Counted from the first letter of the stretch, positions 47,618 to 58,669 are shown. The stretch: DNA of 64,000 nucleotides from an uncultured Spartobacteria bacterium (GCA_938011325.1 CALLUD010000012.1:62001-126000), one strand, 5' to 3'. Translations and numbers: made by a program. The notes: generated by a model not told the origin, from the sequence alone.

Positions 47618-48340
47618 CTATCGGGCCGATCCCGCGAGCCAGGCCAGCATCGCGCCGCGCCGGTTCTCGACGCCAAGCTTTTCGAGGATGCGTTCCACGT
47701 GACGCTTCGTGGTGTGAATGCTGATGCCGAGGATGACGGCGATCTCGGCGTTGGTCTTTCCCGCAGCGATCCATTGCAGCACCTCGCGTTCGCGACAGGT
47801 CAGGGTTTTCCTTTCCGCCGGCCCCTCCTCTTCAATGATCTCCGGTTCGACGTCGATGCCGGCCACGCCGAGAAAGCGATCCGATCTCATCAGCGGAACG
47901 ATGTGACAGGTGAAGAGGTGGCGCTTGCCGGAAAGCGGGACGTATTCGCTGAATCGCACGGTTCGCTCCATTCGCGTCTTGCGCGGGATTTGGTAATAGG
48001 CGCCGAGGCTGCCGGGCTTGTCGTAGTTTGTGTTGGGCTCCACGGTCATCCGCCCGCCGTCGCGAAACCAAAAGGGCAGATAGCGTCCTGTGGTGTCGTG
48101 CCCCGGATGATTGCGAAACCGGCGGTCGTTTTGATCGAGCGCGTTCGGCTCCCAGACGGTCCACGAGCCGTAAATGCGGGGATTCGACGCCACCACCTCC
48201 TGCAAGACCTCGTCGTAAACGTGGCGGTTGCGCACGCCGAGTTCCGACATCGCGCAAAGGGTGCGGGCAAGAGATCGTGTCGTCGTAACAAGCTCGTTGA
48301 GGGTCATGCGGACGAAGGTTTTTTCCTTCGTTGTGAGCAT
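47618..48340 (-). CDS. LuxR-family regulator with N-terminal Cache-like sensor domain
   Basis: A 240-aa regulator from the ATG at 48340 (MLTTKEKTFVRMTLNEL). The N-terminal ~165 residues resemble a Cache ligand-binding domain without membrane segments: VYDEVLQEVVASNPRIYGSW with TVWEPNALDQNDRRFRNHPG, then GRYLPFWFRDGGRMTVEPN and GSLGAYYQIPRKTRME. The C-terminal helix-turn-helix is LuxR-type: LTCREREVLQWIAAGKTNAE followed by IHTTKRHVERILEKLGVEN. It likely senses a small molecule in the cytoplasm. It precedes and reads into the ABC importer operon, so it probably regulates that operon. Confidence 0.82.
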   Translation of the reverse strand: MLTTKEKTFVRMTLNELVTTTRSLARTLCAMSELGVRNRHVYDEVLQEVVASNPRIYGSWTVWEPNALDQNDRRFRNHPGHDTTGRYLPFWFRDGGRMTVEPNTNYDKPGSLGAYYQIPRKTRMERTVRFSEYVPLSGKRHLFTCHIVPLMRSDRFLGVAGIDVEPEIIEEEGPAERKTLTCREREVLQWIAAGKTNAEIAVILGISIHTTKRHVERILEKLGVENRRGAMLAWLAGSAR

Positions 48341-48519
48341 GATCCGAGCCAGCAAGCACGGGAGGGGACTTCGAACGCGACGTGGCTTCCCGGATCTGGC
48401 CGCTCCATCAAGGAGTGCGGCACGAGGCTTGCCCTATGCGACCAGGAAGATCGACGCCTGATTTGAAAAAATCGGCATCGCGCCACTTGAGTCTCCACGC
48501 CTAAACTCACGCCCGGCTC

Positions 48520-50403
48520 ATGCCCAATCCCCTGACCGCTTTTTACGAGCAACTCGACGAAGCCTATCGCGATCGTCCCTTCTTTGTCGGACGCAAGGCG
48601 CGGCTGCTGGCGACGTTCAATTTCATCCTGCTGGTGCTCGCGCCCCTCAACATGGCGAAGGTCGCGTGGTTGCAGATGCCGGCGGTGGGCTTCCGGCTCG
48701 GGTTCATTTCCTGCATCTGGCTTGCCTCTCTGGCCTCGCTCGCTCTCGTTCGCAGGGGTCACCTTCAACTTGCAGGGTCAACGCTCGTGCTCGCCGGCAT
48801 CCTGCCGACGCACCTGCTCGCGTTCTTTCTGCCCGACTACGTTCAGCCGCTCAGCGGTGCGGTGCAGTTTATTCTCGTGGACTACATTTTCGTCCTCATG
48901 GCGCTCGTCTTCGCGTCCCGGAGGACCGCCATTTTCGTGCTCCTCGTCGTGGTGTGCAGCAACGTCGCGTTCCACATGGTCGCGCTGCGCGATCCGATTC
49001 CCGGCACGCTGCGTTTCACGGCGGACCTTCTCCTGCGCGACGGGTTGATCATGCTCGGCGTCGTGTTCTGCCTCGGCTTCGCGCTGGATGAAATCATCGC
49101 CGTGGCCCACAGACGGAGTGAGCAGGCCTTAAACGAATCCCGCGCGGTGAACGAGAACCTCGAAGGCATCGTCGCCGAGCGCACACGGGAACTCGAGATT
49201 GCCACGAGGCACGCCAGCGAGGCCTCCCGCGCCAAGGGGGAGTTTCTCGCGAACATGAGTCACGAGATCCGCACGCCGCTCAATGGCATCATCGCCTCCT
49301 CCGAGCTGCTGCTCGCGCGATCCGATCTGCCGTCCGGCGCCGCGGAAAGCGCCCGCCTCATTTCCGAATCGGGCGAGTTGTTGCTGCGAATCATCGGCGA
49401 CGTGCTCGATCTCTCGAAGATTGAGGCCGGCCAGCTCGAGCTGGACCAGCAGCCCTTCCAGCTCACGACGCTGGCCGATGATTGCGTCGGGTTGCTGCAG
49501 CCCGCCGCCGCGCGGGCCGACATCCGGCTCCGTTCCCGGCTCACGCCGGAGCTCGGCGGATTCCATCTCGGCGACAGCTTCCGCCTGCGCCAGGTGCTGC
49601 TCAATCTCCTCTCGAACGCGATCAAGTTCACCCCCGCCGGCGGCTCCGTGACGCTCTCGATCACCAGCGAGCCTCCTCCGTCGGAAAACGCCAGCGCGGT
49701 TCGTTTCGAAGTGCGAGACACCGGCATCGGCATGGACGACGAAGCGCAGCGAAAGCTGTTCCGCCGGTTCACACAGGCCGATGCCTCCACCTCCCGCCGC
49801 TACGGCGGCACCGGCCTCGGCCTGGCGATCAGTTACCGCCTCGTCGAGCTTCTCGGCGGAAAACTTGCGGTGGAAAGCGCGCCCGGTCGCGGCTCCGCAT
49901 TCTTCTTCTCGCTCCCGTTGCCGGAGACCGCCGTTTCCCGACCCGCGCCGCCCGTTGCGAATCCGGAGTCCGCGCGTCTCGGCCTGCGCGTGTTCGTGGC
50001 GGAGGACAACGCGATCAACCGGCGCATTCTCGCCGTCCAGCTCGAGAAGCTTTCGTGTTCCGCGACCATGGCGCAGGATGGCGCCGAGCTGCTCCAGCTC
50101 CTCCAGCAGGACGAGCCGCTGCCGGACGTCATCCTCATGGACTGCGAAATGCCCAATCTCGACGGCTGGGAGGCCAGCCGGAGCCTTCGCAAATGGGCGT
50201 CCGATCCGGATGCCACGCCGCTCCAGCAGCGCGCCGCAGCGCTGCCCATCATCGCGCTCACCGCCGCGACGATGCCGGAGGACCGCGCGCGCTGCTTCGA
50301 GGCGGGCATGACCGATTACCTCGCGAAGCCGATCAAGCTCGCGAGCCTCCAGCACGCGCTCCAGACGGCCACCCGTGCGCAGCCCGAGCTGGCCGCAGAT
50401 TGA
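48520..50403 (+). CDS. Hybrid sensor histidine kinase with receiver domain
   Basis: A 627-aa membrane sensor. About residues 25-195 hold five or six transmembrane segments (LLATFNFILLVLAPLNMAKV, LILVDYIFVLMALVFASRR-like), a membrane sensor input rather than a periplasmic domain. A coiled coil leads to the HisKA domain (FLANMSHEIRTPLNGIIASS; His248) and HATPase_c (NLLSNAIKFTPAGGSVTLSI, DTGIGMDDEAQRKLFRRFTQ, GGTGLGLAISYRLVELLGGK). The C-terminal receiver (~487-610) carries the phosphoacceptor Asp541 in VILMDCEMPNLDGWEASRSL. No separate output domain or regulator gene follows. The signal is unknown. Confidence 0.9.
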   Translation: MPNPLTAFYEQLDEAYRDRPFFVGRKARLLATFNFILLVLAPLNMAKVAWLQMPAVGFRLGFISCIWLASLASLALVRRGHLQLAGSTLVLAGILPTHLLAFFLPDYVQPLSGAVQFILVDYIFVLMALVFASRRTAIFVLLVVVCSNVAFHMVALRDPIPGTLRFTADLLLRDGLIMLGVVFCLGFALDEIIAVAHRRSEQALNESRAVNENLEGIVAERTRELEIATRHASEASRAKGEFLANMSHEIRTPLNGIIASSELLLARSDLPSGAAESARLISESGELLLRIIGDVLDLSKIEAGQLELDQQPFQLTTLADDCVGLLQPAAARADIRLRSRLTPELGGFHLGDSFRLRQVLLNLLSNAIKFTPAGGSVTLSITSEPPPSENASAVRFEVRDTGIGMDDEAQRKLFRRFTQADASTSRRYGGTGLGLAISYRLVELLGGKLAVESAPGRGSAFFFSLPLPETAVSRPAPPVANPESARLGLRVFVAEDNAINRRILAVQLEKLSCSATMAQDGAELLQLLQQDEPLPDVILMDCEMPNLDGWEASRSLRKWASDPDATPLQQRAAALPIIALTAATMPEDRARCFEAGMTDYLAKPIKLASLQHALQTATRAQPELAAD

Positions 50404-50446
50404 ATTGACCTCGCGCCCACCGTCTTCCCGGTTCAAAATTCCGTCC

Positions 50447-51919
50447 ATGCAAAGCCCGCTCGACGTGGCGTTCGCCGGCGCCCCTCTCGCCCTCGATCCG
50501 AAAATGGCCAACCGGCACGGCCTGATCGCCGGCGCGACGGGCACCGGGAAAACGGTGACCCTGCGCGTGATGGCGGAGAAATTCAGCGAGCTCGGCGTGC
50601 CGGTTTTCCTCGCCGACATCAAGGGCGACCTCGGGGGGCTCGCGCAACCGGGCGGGTCGAATCCAAAGATCGACGAACGCGTGCAGGCATTCGGCCTCAC
50701 GGATTTTTCCTTCTCCGGCTACCCGGTCTGTTTCTGGGATGTCTTCGGCCGGAAGGGACACCCGGTTCGCACAACGCTCAGCGAAATGGGGCCGCTGCTG
50801 CTCTCGCGACTGCTCGGCCTCACGGAGGCGCAGGAGGGCGTGATCAACGTGCTCTTCAAATATGCCGACGACAACGGCCTGCTCCTCCTTGATTTGAAGG
50901 ACCTGCGTGCGCTGGCGCAATTCGCCGCCGAGCATGCCGCGGAAATCCGCGCGGAATACGGGCAGGTCTCCAGCGCCAGCATCGGCGCGATCCAGCGCGA
51001 GTTGCTCGCGCTCGAGAACGAGGGCGGCGCCGGGCTCTTCGGCGAACCCGCATTGAAGCTCGCGGACCTTCTTCGCGTGGCGCCCGACGGCCGTGGCGTG
51101 ATCAACATCCTCGCCGGCGACCGCCTCATGCACTCGCCGCAGACCTATGCCACGCTGCTGCTCTGGCTGCTGTCTGAGTTGTTCGAGGAATTGCCCGAGG
51201 TCGGCGACGCGGACAAGCCGCGGCTCGTGTTCTTTTTCGACGAGGCGCATCTGCTCTTCGACGAACTCCCGAAGGTCATTCGCGGCAAGGTCGAGCAGGT
51301 CGTGCGTCTCATCCGCTCGAAGGGGGTCGGCGTGTATTTCGTGACGCAGAGTCCGCTCGACATTCCCGAGGAAATCCTCGGCCAGCTCGGCAACCGCGTG
51401 CAGCACGCCCTGCGCGCCTTCACGCCGCGGGATCAAAAGGCCGTGCGCGCTGCGGCGGAGACGTTTCGTCAAAAGCCCGGCGTCAACCTCTACGAAACGA
51501 TCCTCGAACTCCAGGTCGGCGAGGCGGTCGTGTCGTTCCTCGATGCGAAAGGTTCGCCCACGCCTGCCGAGCGGGCGAAGATCTACCCGCCACGCAGCTC
51601 GCTTGCTCCGTTGCCCGATGCCGAACTCGAGCGCCTCGTGAAGCAGTCGCCGCTCTTCGGCACTTACGAGCAGGAAATCGACCGCGAGTCCGCCTACGAG
51701 CGGCTGCAGAAAAGTGTGCGCCCGGCGGAAAAGCCGTCCGCGCCGAAGCCTTCCTCGCGAAAACCCGCCACCACGAAACGATCGTCCTCCTCCCGTTCCG
51801 ACTCGCCCGGCACGGCCATGATGAAAAGCCTGCTCCGCAGCGCGGGCACCGCACTTGGTTCGGCAATCGTGCGCGGGCTCATGGGCTCGTTGAAGAGCAG
51901 CATGCGACGCCGGCGTTGA
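50447..51919 (+). CDS. HerA-like ATPase / DUF853 family (YjgR-type)
   Basis: A 490-aa protein from the ATG at 50447. The P-loop is RHGLIAGATGTGKTVTLRVM (GATGTGKT), followed by VFLADIKGDLGGLAQPGGSN, the domain-defining KGDLxGLA motif of DUF853 proteins such as YjgR. The second Asp/Glu motif is LVFFFDEAHLLFDELPKVIR (DEAH), and the C-terminal region has FVTQSPLDIPEEILGQLGNR with VQHALRAFTPRDQKA. The tail after ~450 is Lys/Ser/Pro-rich (KPSSRKPATTKRSSSSRSDS), unusual for the family. The role of YjgR-like proteins is not established. No nuclease partner (NurA) is adjacent. Confidence 0.88.
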   Translation: MQSPLDVAFAGAPLALDPKMANRHGLIAGATGTGKTVTLRVMAEKFSELGVPVFLADIKGDLGGLAQPGGSNPKIDERVQAFGLTDFSFSGYPVCFWDVFGRKGHPVRTTLSEMGPLLLSRLLGLTEAQEGVINVLFKYADDNGLLLLDLKDLRALAQFAAEHAAEIRAEYGQVSSASIGAIQRELLALENEGGAGLFGEPALKLADLLRVAPDGRGVINILAGDRLMHSPQTYATLLLWLLSELFEELPEVGDADKPRLVFFFDEAHLLFDELPKVIRGKVEQVVRLIRSKGVGVYFVTQSPLDIPEEILGQLGNRVQHALRAFTPRDQKAVRAAAETFRQKPGVNLYETILELQVGEAVVSFLDAKGSPTPAERAKIYPPRSSLAPLPDAELERLVKQSPLFGTYEQEIDRESAYERLQKSVRPAEKPSAPKPSSRKPATTKRSSSSRSDSPGTAMMKSLLRSAGTALGSAIVRGLMGSLKSSMRRRR

Positions 51920-51971
51920 GCCTCGTCGCAAAGACGGCCGAAGCCCTTCGCGGATACGATGCAAGGGGGAC

Positions 51972-52952
51972 ATGCGTCTTCTTCGAATTCCTGTTCTCTT
52001 CCTCGCGGCGCTCGTCGTTTCCACCGCGTCCGCCCCGGCGGAGTCCGCGAAACCGCGGGAAGGATTTCTGCTGCGCAAGGTGCGCGACGTGCTGGGCATC
52101 GACGCGGTGCGCCGGGAATTCGTTTACGCGAAGATCCCGGGCGAGGATCTCCAGCTCGATATTTACTATCCACGCGCCGCGCCGCCAAAAGGCGGATACC
52201 CGCTCATCATCTGGATTCACGGCGGCGGCTGGATTCTCGGCAGCAAACGGCAGGACGTCTTCGTGCGCCATTTCCCGCGCTACGGCTATGCGGTGGCCAG
52301 CCTCGAATACCGCCTCGCCGCGGGCGCGGACTTTCCGGCGCAAATCCGTGACGTCCGCATGGCGACGGACTGGTTGCTGAAGAACGCCCGCCAGCTCGAT
52401 CTCGATCCCGCCGCCTTCGTGGTGGCGGGACAATCCGCCGGCGGCCATCTCGCCCTGCTGCTCGGCCTCACGCAGGGCGAGTCGCATCCCGGTTGGGGCC
52501 CCGCTCCTCCGCGCGGAAGCATCAAGGCGATGGCCGCCCTCTATCCGCCGACCGATCTCCTTGCGCTTGTTCCGCCCTCCGCGCGCGACAATCCGCTGCA
52601 CCCCGTCGCGCTCCTTCTTGGAGAGCGCGTCGAACGACGCATGTCCAATGCGAGGGAGGCGAGCCCCACCCGCTACGCGAGTGCCGGCGATCCTCCGACG
52701 CTTCTCTTTCACGGCAGTGAGGATCCCATCGTTCCCCTGGAGCAAAGCCGGATCATGCGCTCGCGGCTCGAGGCGGCGGGGGTCCCCGTCCGCCTGCTCG
52801 TGACCGAGAAGGGCCACGCCTTCACGCTTTATCCGGACCGCATTCCGGATGTGCTCGAATTTCTCAACGAAGTTCCCGGCCTTCCAAAAACGCCGGTGCC
52901 ACCGCGCTCGAAAAAGGCGCCCGTCGTCGCGGACTCCGTGTCATCCGACTAA
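51972..52952 (+). CDS. Exported alpha/beta hydrolase, esterase/lipase (BD-FAE-like)
   Basis: A 326-aa protein with signal peptide MRLLRIPVLFLAALVVSTAS. The oxyanion motif is WIHGGGWILGSKRQDV (HGGGW), the nucleophile elbow GQSAGGHLALLLG (Ser155), and the acid/base pair lies in LLFHGSEDPIVPLEQSRIMR (Asp) and VTEKGHAFTLYPDRIPD (His). This is the hormone-sensitive-lipase-like or bifunctional feruloyl/acetyl-xylan esterase pattern. It may act on short-chain or hemicellulose acetyl esters, in keeping with the GH127-like enzyme elsewhere in the window. Substrate unproven. It follows the HerA-like gene with a 52-bp gap. Confidence 0.86.
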   Translation: MRLLRIPVLFLAALVVSTASAPAESAKPREGFLLRKVRDVLGIDAVRREFVYAKIPGEDLQLDIYYPRAAPPKGGYPLIIWIHGGGWILGSKRQDVFVRHFPRYGYAVASLEYRLAAGADFPAQIRDVRMATDWLLKNARQLDLDPAAFVVAGQSAGGHLALLLGLTQGESHPGWGPAPPRGSIKAMAALYPPTDLLALVPPSARDNPLHPVALLLGERVERRMSNAREASPTRYASAGDPPTLLFHGSEDPIVPLEQSRIMRSRLEAAGVPVRLLVTEKGHAFTLYPDRIPDVLEFLNEVPGLPKTPVPPRSKKAPVVADSVSSD

Positions 52953-52969
52953 GCCGCGAAGTTTCCGCA

Positions 52970-53830
52970 TCAGCCCGACTGCGAGCCGAACCCCGGGTCG
53001 CCGAGGAAATGTTTGCGAAGCAGTGCGTCGCGCATCGTGTCGGGGACGTCTCGGGCGAGCAGCTTCAGCAAATGCCCGCCTTTGCCGACGAGCTTGCGCG
53101 CCGGGGGCTCCTTCTCCTGCAGCACGGAAAGCACCGCCTCTGCGACGACCTCCGGAGGACTGCCTCCCGTCTCGGACTCGAGCATCGTCTTCGTGAAAGC
53201 GCGAAGCTGCTCTCCATAGCGCCGCTGCCCGTCCGGAGGGAGCGCGGCGATGGTTTCCTCGGTCTTTGCAGCAATCTTCTCGGCGGAACCCGAGTTGATC
53301 GACGCGGGCTGGATGCAGGTGACATGGATGCCCGCCGCGTAAAGCTCCAGTCGCAGCGCGTCGCTGATCGATTCGATCGCGTGCTTCGACGCGGTGAGCG
53401 CCGAGCCGAAGGGAATCGTGATCATGCCGCCCACGGACCCGATGTTGACGATACGTCCGCAACCGCGGTGCAGCAGCGGCAGGAACGCCTGCGTCGTGGC
53501 GACGGTGCCGAAGACATTCACGTCAAACACCTGCCGGAAACGCGCCATCGGCGTGAACTCGAGCGGCTCGAGGTCGCCGATGCCGGCATTGTTCACGAGC
53601 GCGAAGAGGCCGTCGTCGCCGAGTTCGGCCTCGAGTTCGCGGCGGCCGTTCGCGAGCGATTGCTCATCCGTGACGTCCAGAACAAGCTCTCGAAACTCCG
53701 GAACCGCTTTTCCCGACGCGCGATGGACGCCGGCAAAGACCCGCATTCCCGACCTGCCAAGCAACGTGGCAATGGCCAGGCCAATGCCCGAGCCGGCGCC
53801 CGTGACAAGAACCGCTGGTGAGCTTTTCAC
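52970..53830 (-). CDS. SDR-family protein with substituted catalytic Tyr
   Basis: A 286-aa short-chain dehydrogenase/reductase (GTG start). The NAD(P) motif is VLVTGAGSGIGLAIATLL, NNAG is LVNNAGIGDLEPLEF, and the catalytic Ser is present in GRIVNIGSVGGMITIPFG. At the YxxxK position the sequence is SALTASKHAIESISDAL, so Leu replaces the catalytic Tyr while Lys remains. SDRs of this layout normally need the Tyr, so it may be inactive, use another residue, or act as a sensor. It converges with the esterase gene (17-bp gap). Family certain; activity doubtful. Confidence 0.85.
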   Translation of the reverse strand: MKSSPAVLVTGAGSGIGLAIATLLGRSGMRVFAGVHRASGKAVPEFRELVLDVTDEQSLANGRRELEAELGDDGLFALVNNAGIGDLEPLEFTPMARFRQVFDVNVFGTVATTQAFLPLLHRGCGRIVNIGSVGGMITIPFGSALTASKHAIESISDALRLELYAAGIHVTCIQPASINSGSAEKIAAKTEETIAALPPDGQRRYGEQLRAFTKTMLESETGGSPPEVVAEAVLSVLQEKEPPARKLVGKGGHLLKLLARDVPDTMRDALLRKHFLGDPGFGSQSG

Positions 53831-53880
53831 GGGCGCAGCTTATCCGCGAACGCCCGCAGATGTCAGCGATTTCGGCGGCG

Positions 53881-56106
53881 TTACAGCGTCGCGAGGATTT
53901 CGTTGAAGGTCGGGCTTGGCCGCATCGCGGCGGAGACCTTCGCGTCGTCGGGTTTGTAGTAGCCGCCGATGTCGACAGGATGACCCTGCACGGCGAGGAG
54001 TTCCTCGACGATCTTCGATTCGTTCTCCGCGAGCTTCTCCGCGATTGGGGCGAACGTCGCCTTCAACTCCGCGTCGGCGTCCTGCGCCGCGAGCGCCTCG
54101 GCCCAGTAGAGCGCGAGGTAGAAGTGGCTGCCGCGGTTGTCGATCGTGCCGAGCTTGCGGCCGGGCGAGCGATCGTATTCGAGGAACTTGCCGGTTGCGG
54201 CGTCGAGCGTCTCGGCGAGGATTTTCGCCTTCGGGACATCGAAGGTCGCAGCGATGTGCTCGAACGACGGGACGAGAGCGAAGAATTCCCCGAGCGAATC
54301 CCAGCGCAGGTAATTCTCAGCAAGGAACTGCTGCACATGCTTCGGCGCGCTGCCGCCGGCGCCCGTCTCGAAGAGGCCACCGCCGTTCATGAGCGGAACG
54401 ATGGAAAGCATCTTCGCGCTGGTGCCGACTTCGAGAATCGGGAAGAGGTCGGTGAGGTAGTCGCGCAGGACGTTGCCGGTGACGCTGATCGTGTCGAGAC
54501 CGCGAACAATGCGCTCGAGGCTGAACCGGCACGCGTCGGCCGGTGCGAGGATCGGGAACTCGAGGCCGGTCGTGTCGTGCTCGGCGAGATAAGTCTTCAC
54601 CTTCTTGATGAGCTCGGCATCGTGCGCGCGGCCCTGGTCGAGCCAGAACACGGCCGGCACGCCGGTCGCGCGGGCGCGGTTCACAGCGAGCTTCACCCAG
54701 TCGCGAACCGGTGCGTCCTTCGTCTGGCAGGCGCGCCACACGTCGCCCTCCTCGACCTGATGCTCCATGAGCACGTTGCCCGCGGCGTCGACGACGCGGA
54801 CGGTGCCGTCGGCGGGAATTTCGAACGTCTTGTTGTGCGAGCCGTATTCCTCGGCGGCCTGCGCCATGAGGCCGACGTTTGGCACGGAGCCCATCGTGCG
54901 CGGATCGAGCGCGCCGTGCTCCTTGCAGAAATCGATGACCGCCTGGTAGACGCCGGCGTAGCTGCTGTCGGGAATCACCGCGAGCGTGTCCTGCGTCTTG
55001 CCCTCGGCGTTCCACATTTTTCCGCCTTCGCGGATCATTGCCGGCATCGACGCGTCGATGATCACGTCGCTGGGCACGTGCAAGTTCGTGATGCCCTTGT
55101 CGGAGTTTACCATCGCAAGCGCGGGGCCGGTGGCGAGGGCTTCCTTGATGTCGGCCTCGATCTCGGCCCGCTTGTCCGCAGGCAGCCTGTCGAGCTTCGC
55201 GAGGAGGTCGCCGAAGCCGTTGTTGAAGTCCACGCCGAGCTCCTTGAACGTCCCGCCGTGCTTCGTGATGAGGTCGGCGAAATAGACCTTCACCGCATGC
55301 CCGAAGAGAATCGGGTCGGAGACCTTCATCATCGTCGCCTTCAGGTGCAGCGAGAAGAGCACACCGAGCCGGTGCGCCTCGCCGATCTGCTCGCGGAGGA
55401 AACTCACGAGAGCCTTCCGGCTCATGAACGTCCCGTCGAGAATCTCGCCGGCTTTCAGCGCGAGCTTGTCCTTCAGCACGGTGACCGTGCCGTCCTTCGC
55501 GACGAGCTCGATCTTCACCTCCGTCGCCTCGGGCACGGTGACGGATTTCTCGTTCGCGTAGAAATTGCCACCGTCCATCGTGGCGACGCGGGTCTTCGAG
55601 TCCTTCGACCACGCGCCCATCTTGTGCGGATGGGCCTTCGCGTAATCCTTCACGGCCTTCGGCGCGCGGCGGTCGCTGTTGCCCTCGCGCAGCACGGGGT
55701 TCACGGCCGAACCCTTCACCTTGTCGTAGCGGGCCTTGATTTCCTTCTCCGCGTCGGTCGTGGGATTCTCCGGATAATCCGGCAGCGCGTAGCCCTTCGC
55801 CTGCAGCTCGGCAATCGCGGCCTTCAACTGCGGGATGGAAGCGGAGATGTTCGGCAGCTTGATGATGTTCGCGTGCGGCTCGAGCGTGAGCGCACCCAGC
55901 TCGGCGAGGTGGTCGCCAATGCGCTGGTCCTCCCGGAGAACCTCGGGAAATTGCGCAATGATGCGGCCTGCGAGCGAGATGTCGCGGGTTTCCACGGTGA
56001 CACCCGCGTGCTTCGTGAATGCCTGGACGATCGGCAACAGCGAGTAGGTGGCAAGCAGCGGGGCTTCGTCGGTTTTCGTGTAGATGATGGTCGGCGTCCT
56101 GGACAT
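53881..56106 (-). CDS. icd: NADP-dependent isocitrate dehydrogenase, monomeric type
   Basis: A 741-aa monomeric IDH (IDH-II), far longer than the ~416-aa dimeric Icd. It starts MSRTPTIIYTKTDEAPLLAT and has the family motifs SLAGRIIAQFPEVL, NIIKLPNISASIPQLKAAIA and PVLREGNSDRRAPKAVKDYA (substrate site, including Ser/Asn/Arg residues), DASMPAMIREGGKMW, SVPNVGLMAQAAEEYGSHNK and DNRGSHFYLALYWAEALAAQ. It oxidises isocitrate to 2-oxoglutarate and produces NADPH. The gene stands alone; 260 bp separate it from the divergent acs. The monomeric type is found in scattered bacterial lineages. Confidence 0.95.
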   Translation of the reverse strand: MSRTPTIIYTKTDEAPLLATYSLLPIVQAFTKHAGVTVETRDISLAGRIIAQFPEVLREDQRIGDHLAELGALTLEPHANIIKLPNISASIPQLKAAIAELQAKGYALPDYPENPTTDAEKEIKARYDKVKGSAVNPVLREGNSDRRAPKAVKDYAKAHPHKMGAWSKDSKTRVATMDGGNFYANEKSVTVPEATEVKIELVAKDGTVTVLKDKLALKAGEILDGTFMSRKALVSFLREQIGEAHRLGVLFSLHLKATMMKVSDPILFGHAVKVYFADLITKHGGTFKELGVDFNNGFGDLLAKLDRLPADKRAEIEADIKEALATGPALAMVNSDKGITNLHVPSDVIIDASMPAMIREGGKMWNAEGKTQDTLAVIPDSSYAGVYQAVIDFCKEHGALDPRTMGSVPNVGLMAQAAEEYGSHNKTFEIPADGTVRVVDAAGNVLMEHQVEEGDVWRACQTKDAPVRDWVKLAVNRARATGVPAVFWLDQGRAHDAELIKKVKTYLAEHDTTGLEFPILAPADACRFSLERIVRGLDTISVTGNVLRDYLTDLFPILEVGTSAKMLSIVPLMNGGGLFETGAGGSAPKHVQQFLAENYLRWDSLGEFFALVPSFEHIAATFDVPKAKILAETLDAATGKFLEYDRSPGRKLGTIDNRGSHFYLALYWAEALAAQDADAELKATFAPIAEKLAENESKIVEELLAVQGHPVDIGGYYKPDDAKVSAAMRPSPTFNEILATL

Positions 56107-56366
56107 GTTGGTCCCTTTTGGCTACCGCCCGGCGCGCCGCGAAGTCCACCGAAAAGGCTCGAAATGGTGTTTTTCACGGTTTCGTTGGCTGGCGCAGTAT
56201 CGCTGGTTCGCTGCAGGTGGCTGCTTTGCCAGCGGATTTGCAAGGGGAGTGGGAACGGACGGCCGATCCATGTCATGTGCCGGATTTCGGAGCGAATCCA
56301 CTCACTTCCGTCTTTCACCGGCGGGCAACCTTCGCCATGTTTGACGCTCCTCAAGACTTTCCCCGC
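56107..56366. other. Divergent icd-acs intergenic region
   Basis: 260 bp between two divergent central-carbon genes, so it should contain both promoters. No sigma70 boxes of good quality, operator dyad or small gene stood out. An in-frame ATG at 56337 could extend acs by 10 residues. Confidence 0.4.
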
Positions 56367-58313
<1,947 letters not shown>

Positions 58314-58320
58314 CGGGAAC

Positions 58321-58354
58321 GCCCGGTTCGCATCGTCGCGACCGGGCTCCCTCC
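58321..58354 (+). terminator. Hairpin after acs
   Basis: GCCCGGT (58321-58327) pairs with ACCGGGC (58341-58347) with a 13-nt loop, just 8 bp after the acs stop, followed by a short pyrimidine run. Weak or moderate terminator for acs. Confidence 0.5.
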
Positions 58355-58371
58355 TTTGCCCGAAAACGAAA

Positions 58372-58395
58372 CAGGCCGCGCTTTCGCGCGGCCTG
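58372..58395 (-). terminator. Strong hairpin terminator of acpP
   Basis: CAGGCCGCGC (58372-58381) and GCGCGGCCTG (58386-58395) form a perfect 10-bp stem with a 4-nt loop. On the minus strand it is followed by TTTCGTTTTC, so it should terminate acpP, whose stop is 29 bp upstream. It also lies within read-through distance of acs and may be bidirectional. Confidence 0.8.
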
Positions 58396-58423
58396 CCCGG
58401 CAAAATCGGAAACCGAGATCGAA

Positions 58424-58669
58424 TTACTTCGAGCTCTTGTCCTCGATGTATTTGATGACGTCGCCGACGGTCTGGAGCTTCTCGGCGTCCTCATCCGGGA
58501 CTTCGACGTTGAATTCCTCTTCGAAAGCCATCACGAGCTCGACGGTGTCGAGCGAGTCGGCGCCGAGGTCTTCGATGAAGGAGGCATTCGGAGTGACCTG
58601 CTCGGGAGTGACGCCGAGCTGCTCGACGATGATGTCTTTGACTTTATCTTCGATGGATTTTTCGGACAT
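58424..58669 (-). CDS. acpP: Acyl carrier protein
   Basis: An 81-aa ACP from the ATG at 58669 (MSEKSIEDKVKDIIVEQLGV). The phosphopantetheine attachment serine is Ser39 in FIEDLGADSLDTVELVMAFE, and EEEFNVEVPDEDAEKLQTVG completes the standard four-helix fold. It carries fatty-acyl intermediates. The usual downstream partner fabF is absent; acs converges on it instead, so it is an isolated acpP. The longer frame to 58753 is rejected because the ACP start is standard and the extra residues are low quality. Confidence 0.95.
   Translation of the reverse strand: MSEKSIEDKVKDIIVEQLGVTPEQVTPNASFIEDLGADSLDTVELVMAFEEEFNVEVPDEDAEKLQTVGDVIKYIEDKSSK

Noticed and set aside
47692..47707. A CGTTCCACGTGACGC-like partial parS site inside the LuxR-type gene
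   Set aside because: It matches only one half of the palindrome and lies in coding sequence with several mismatches in the right arm.
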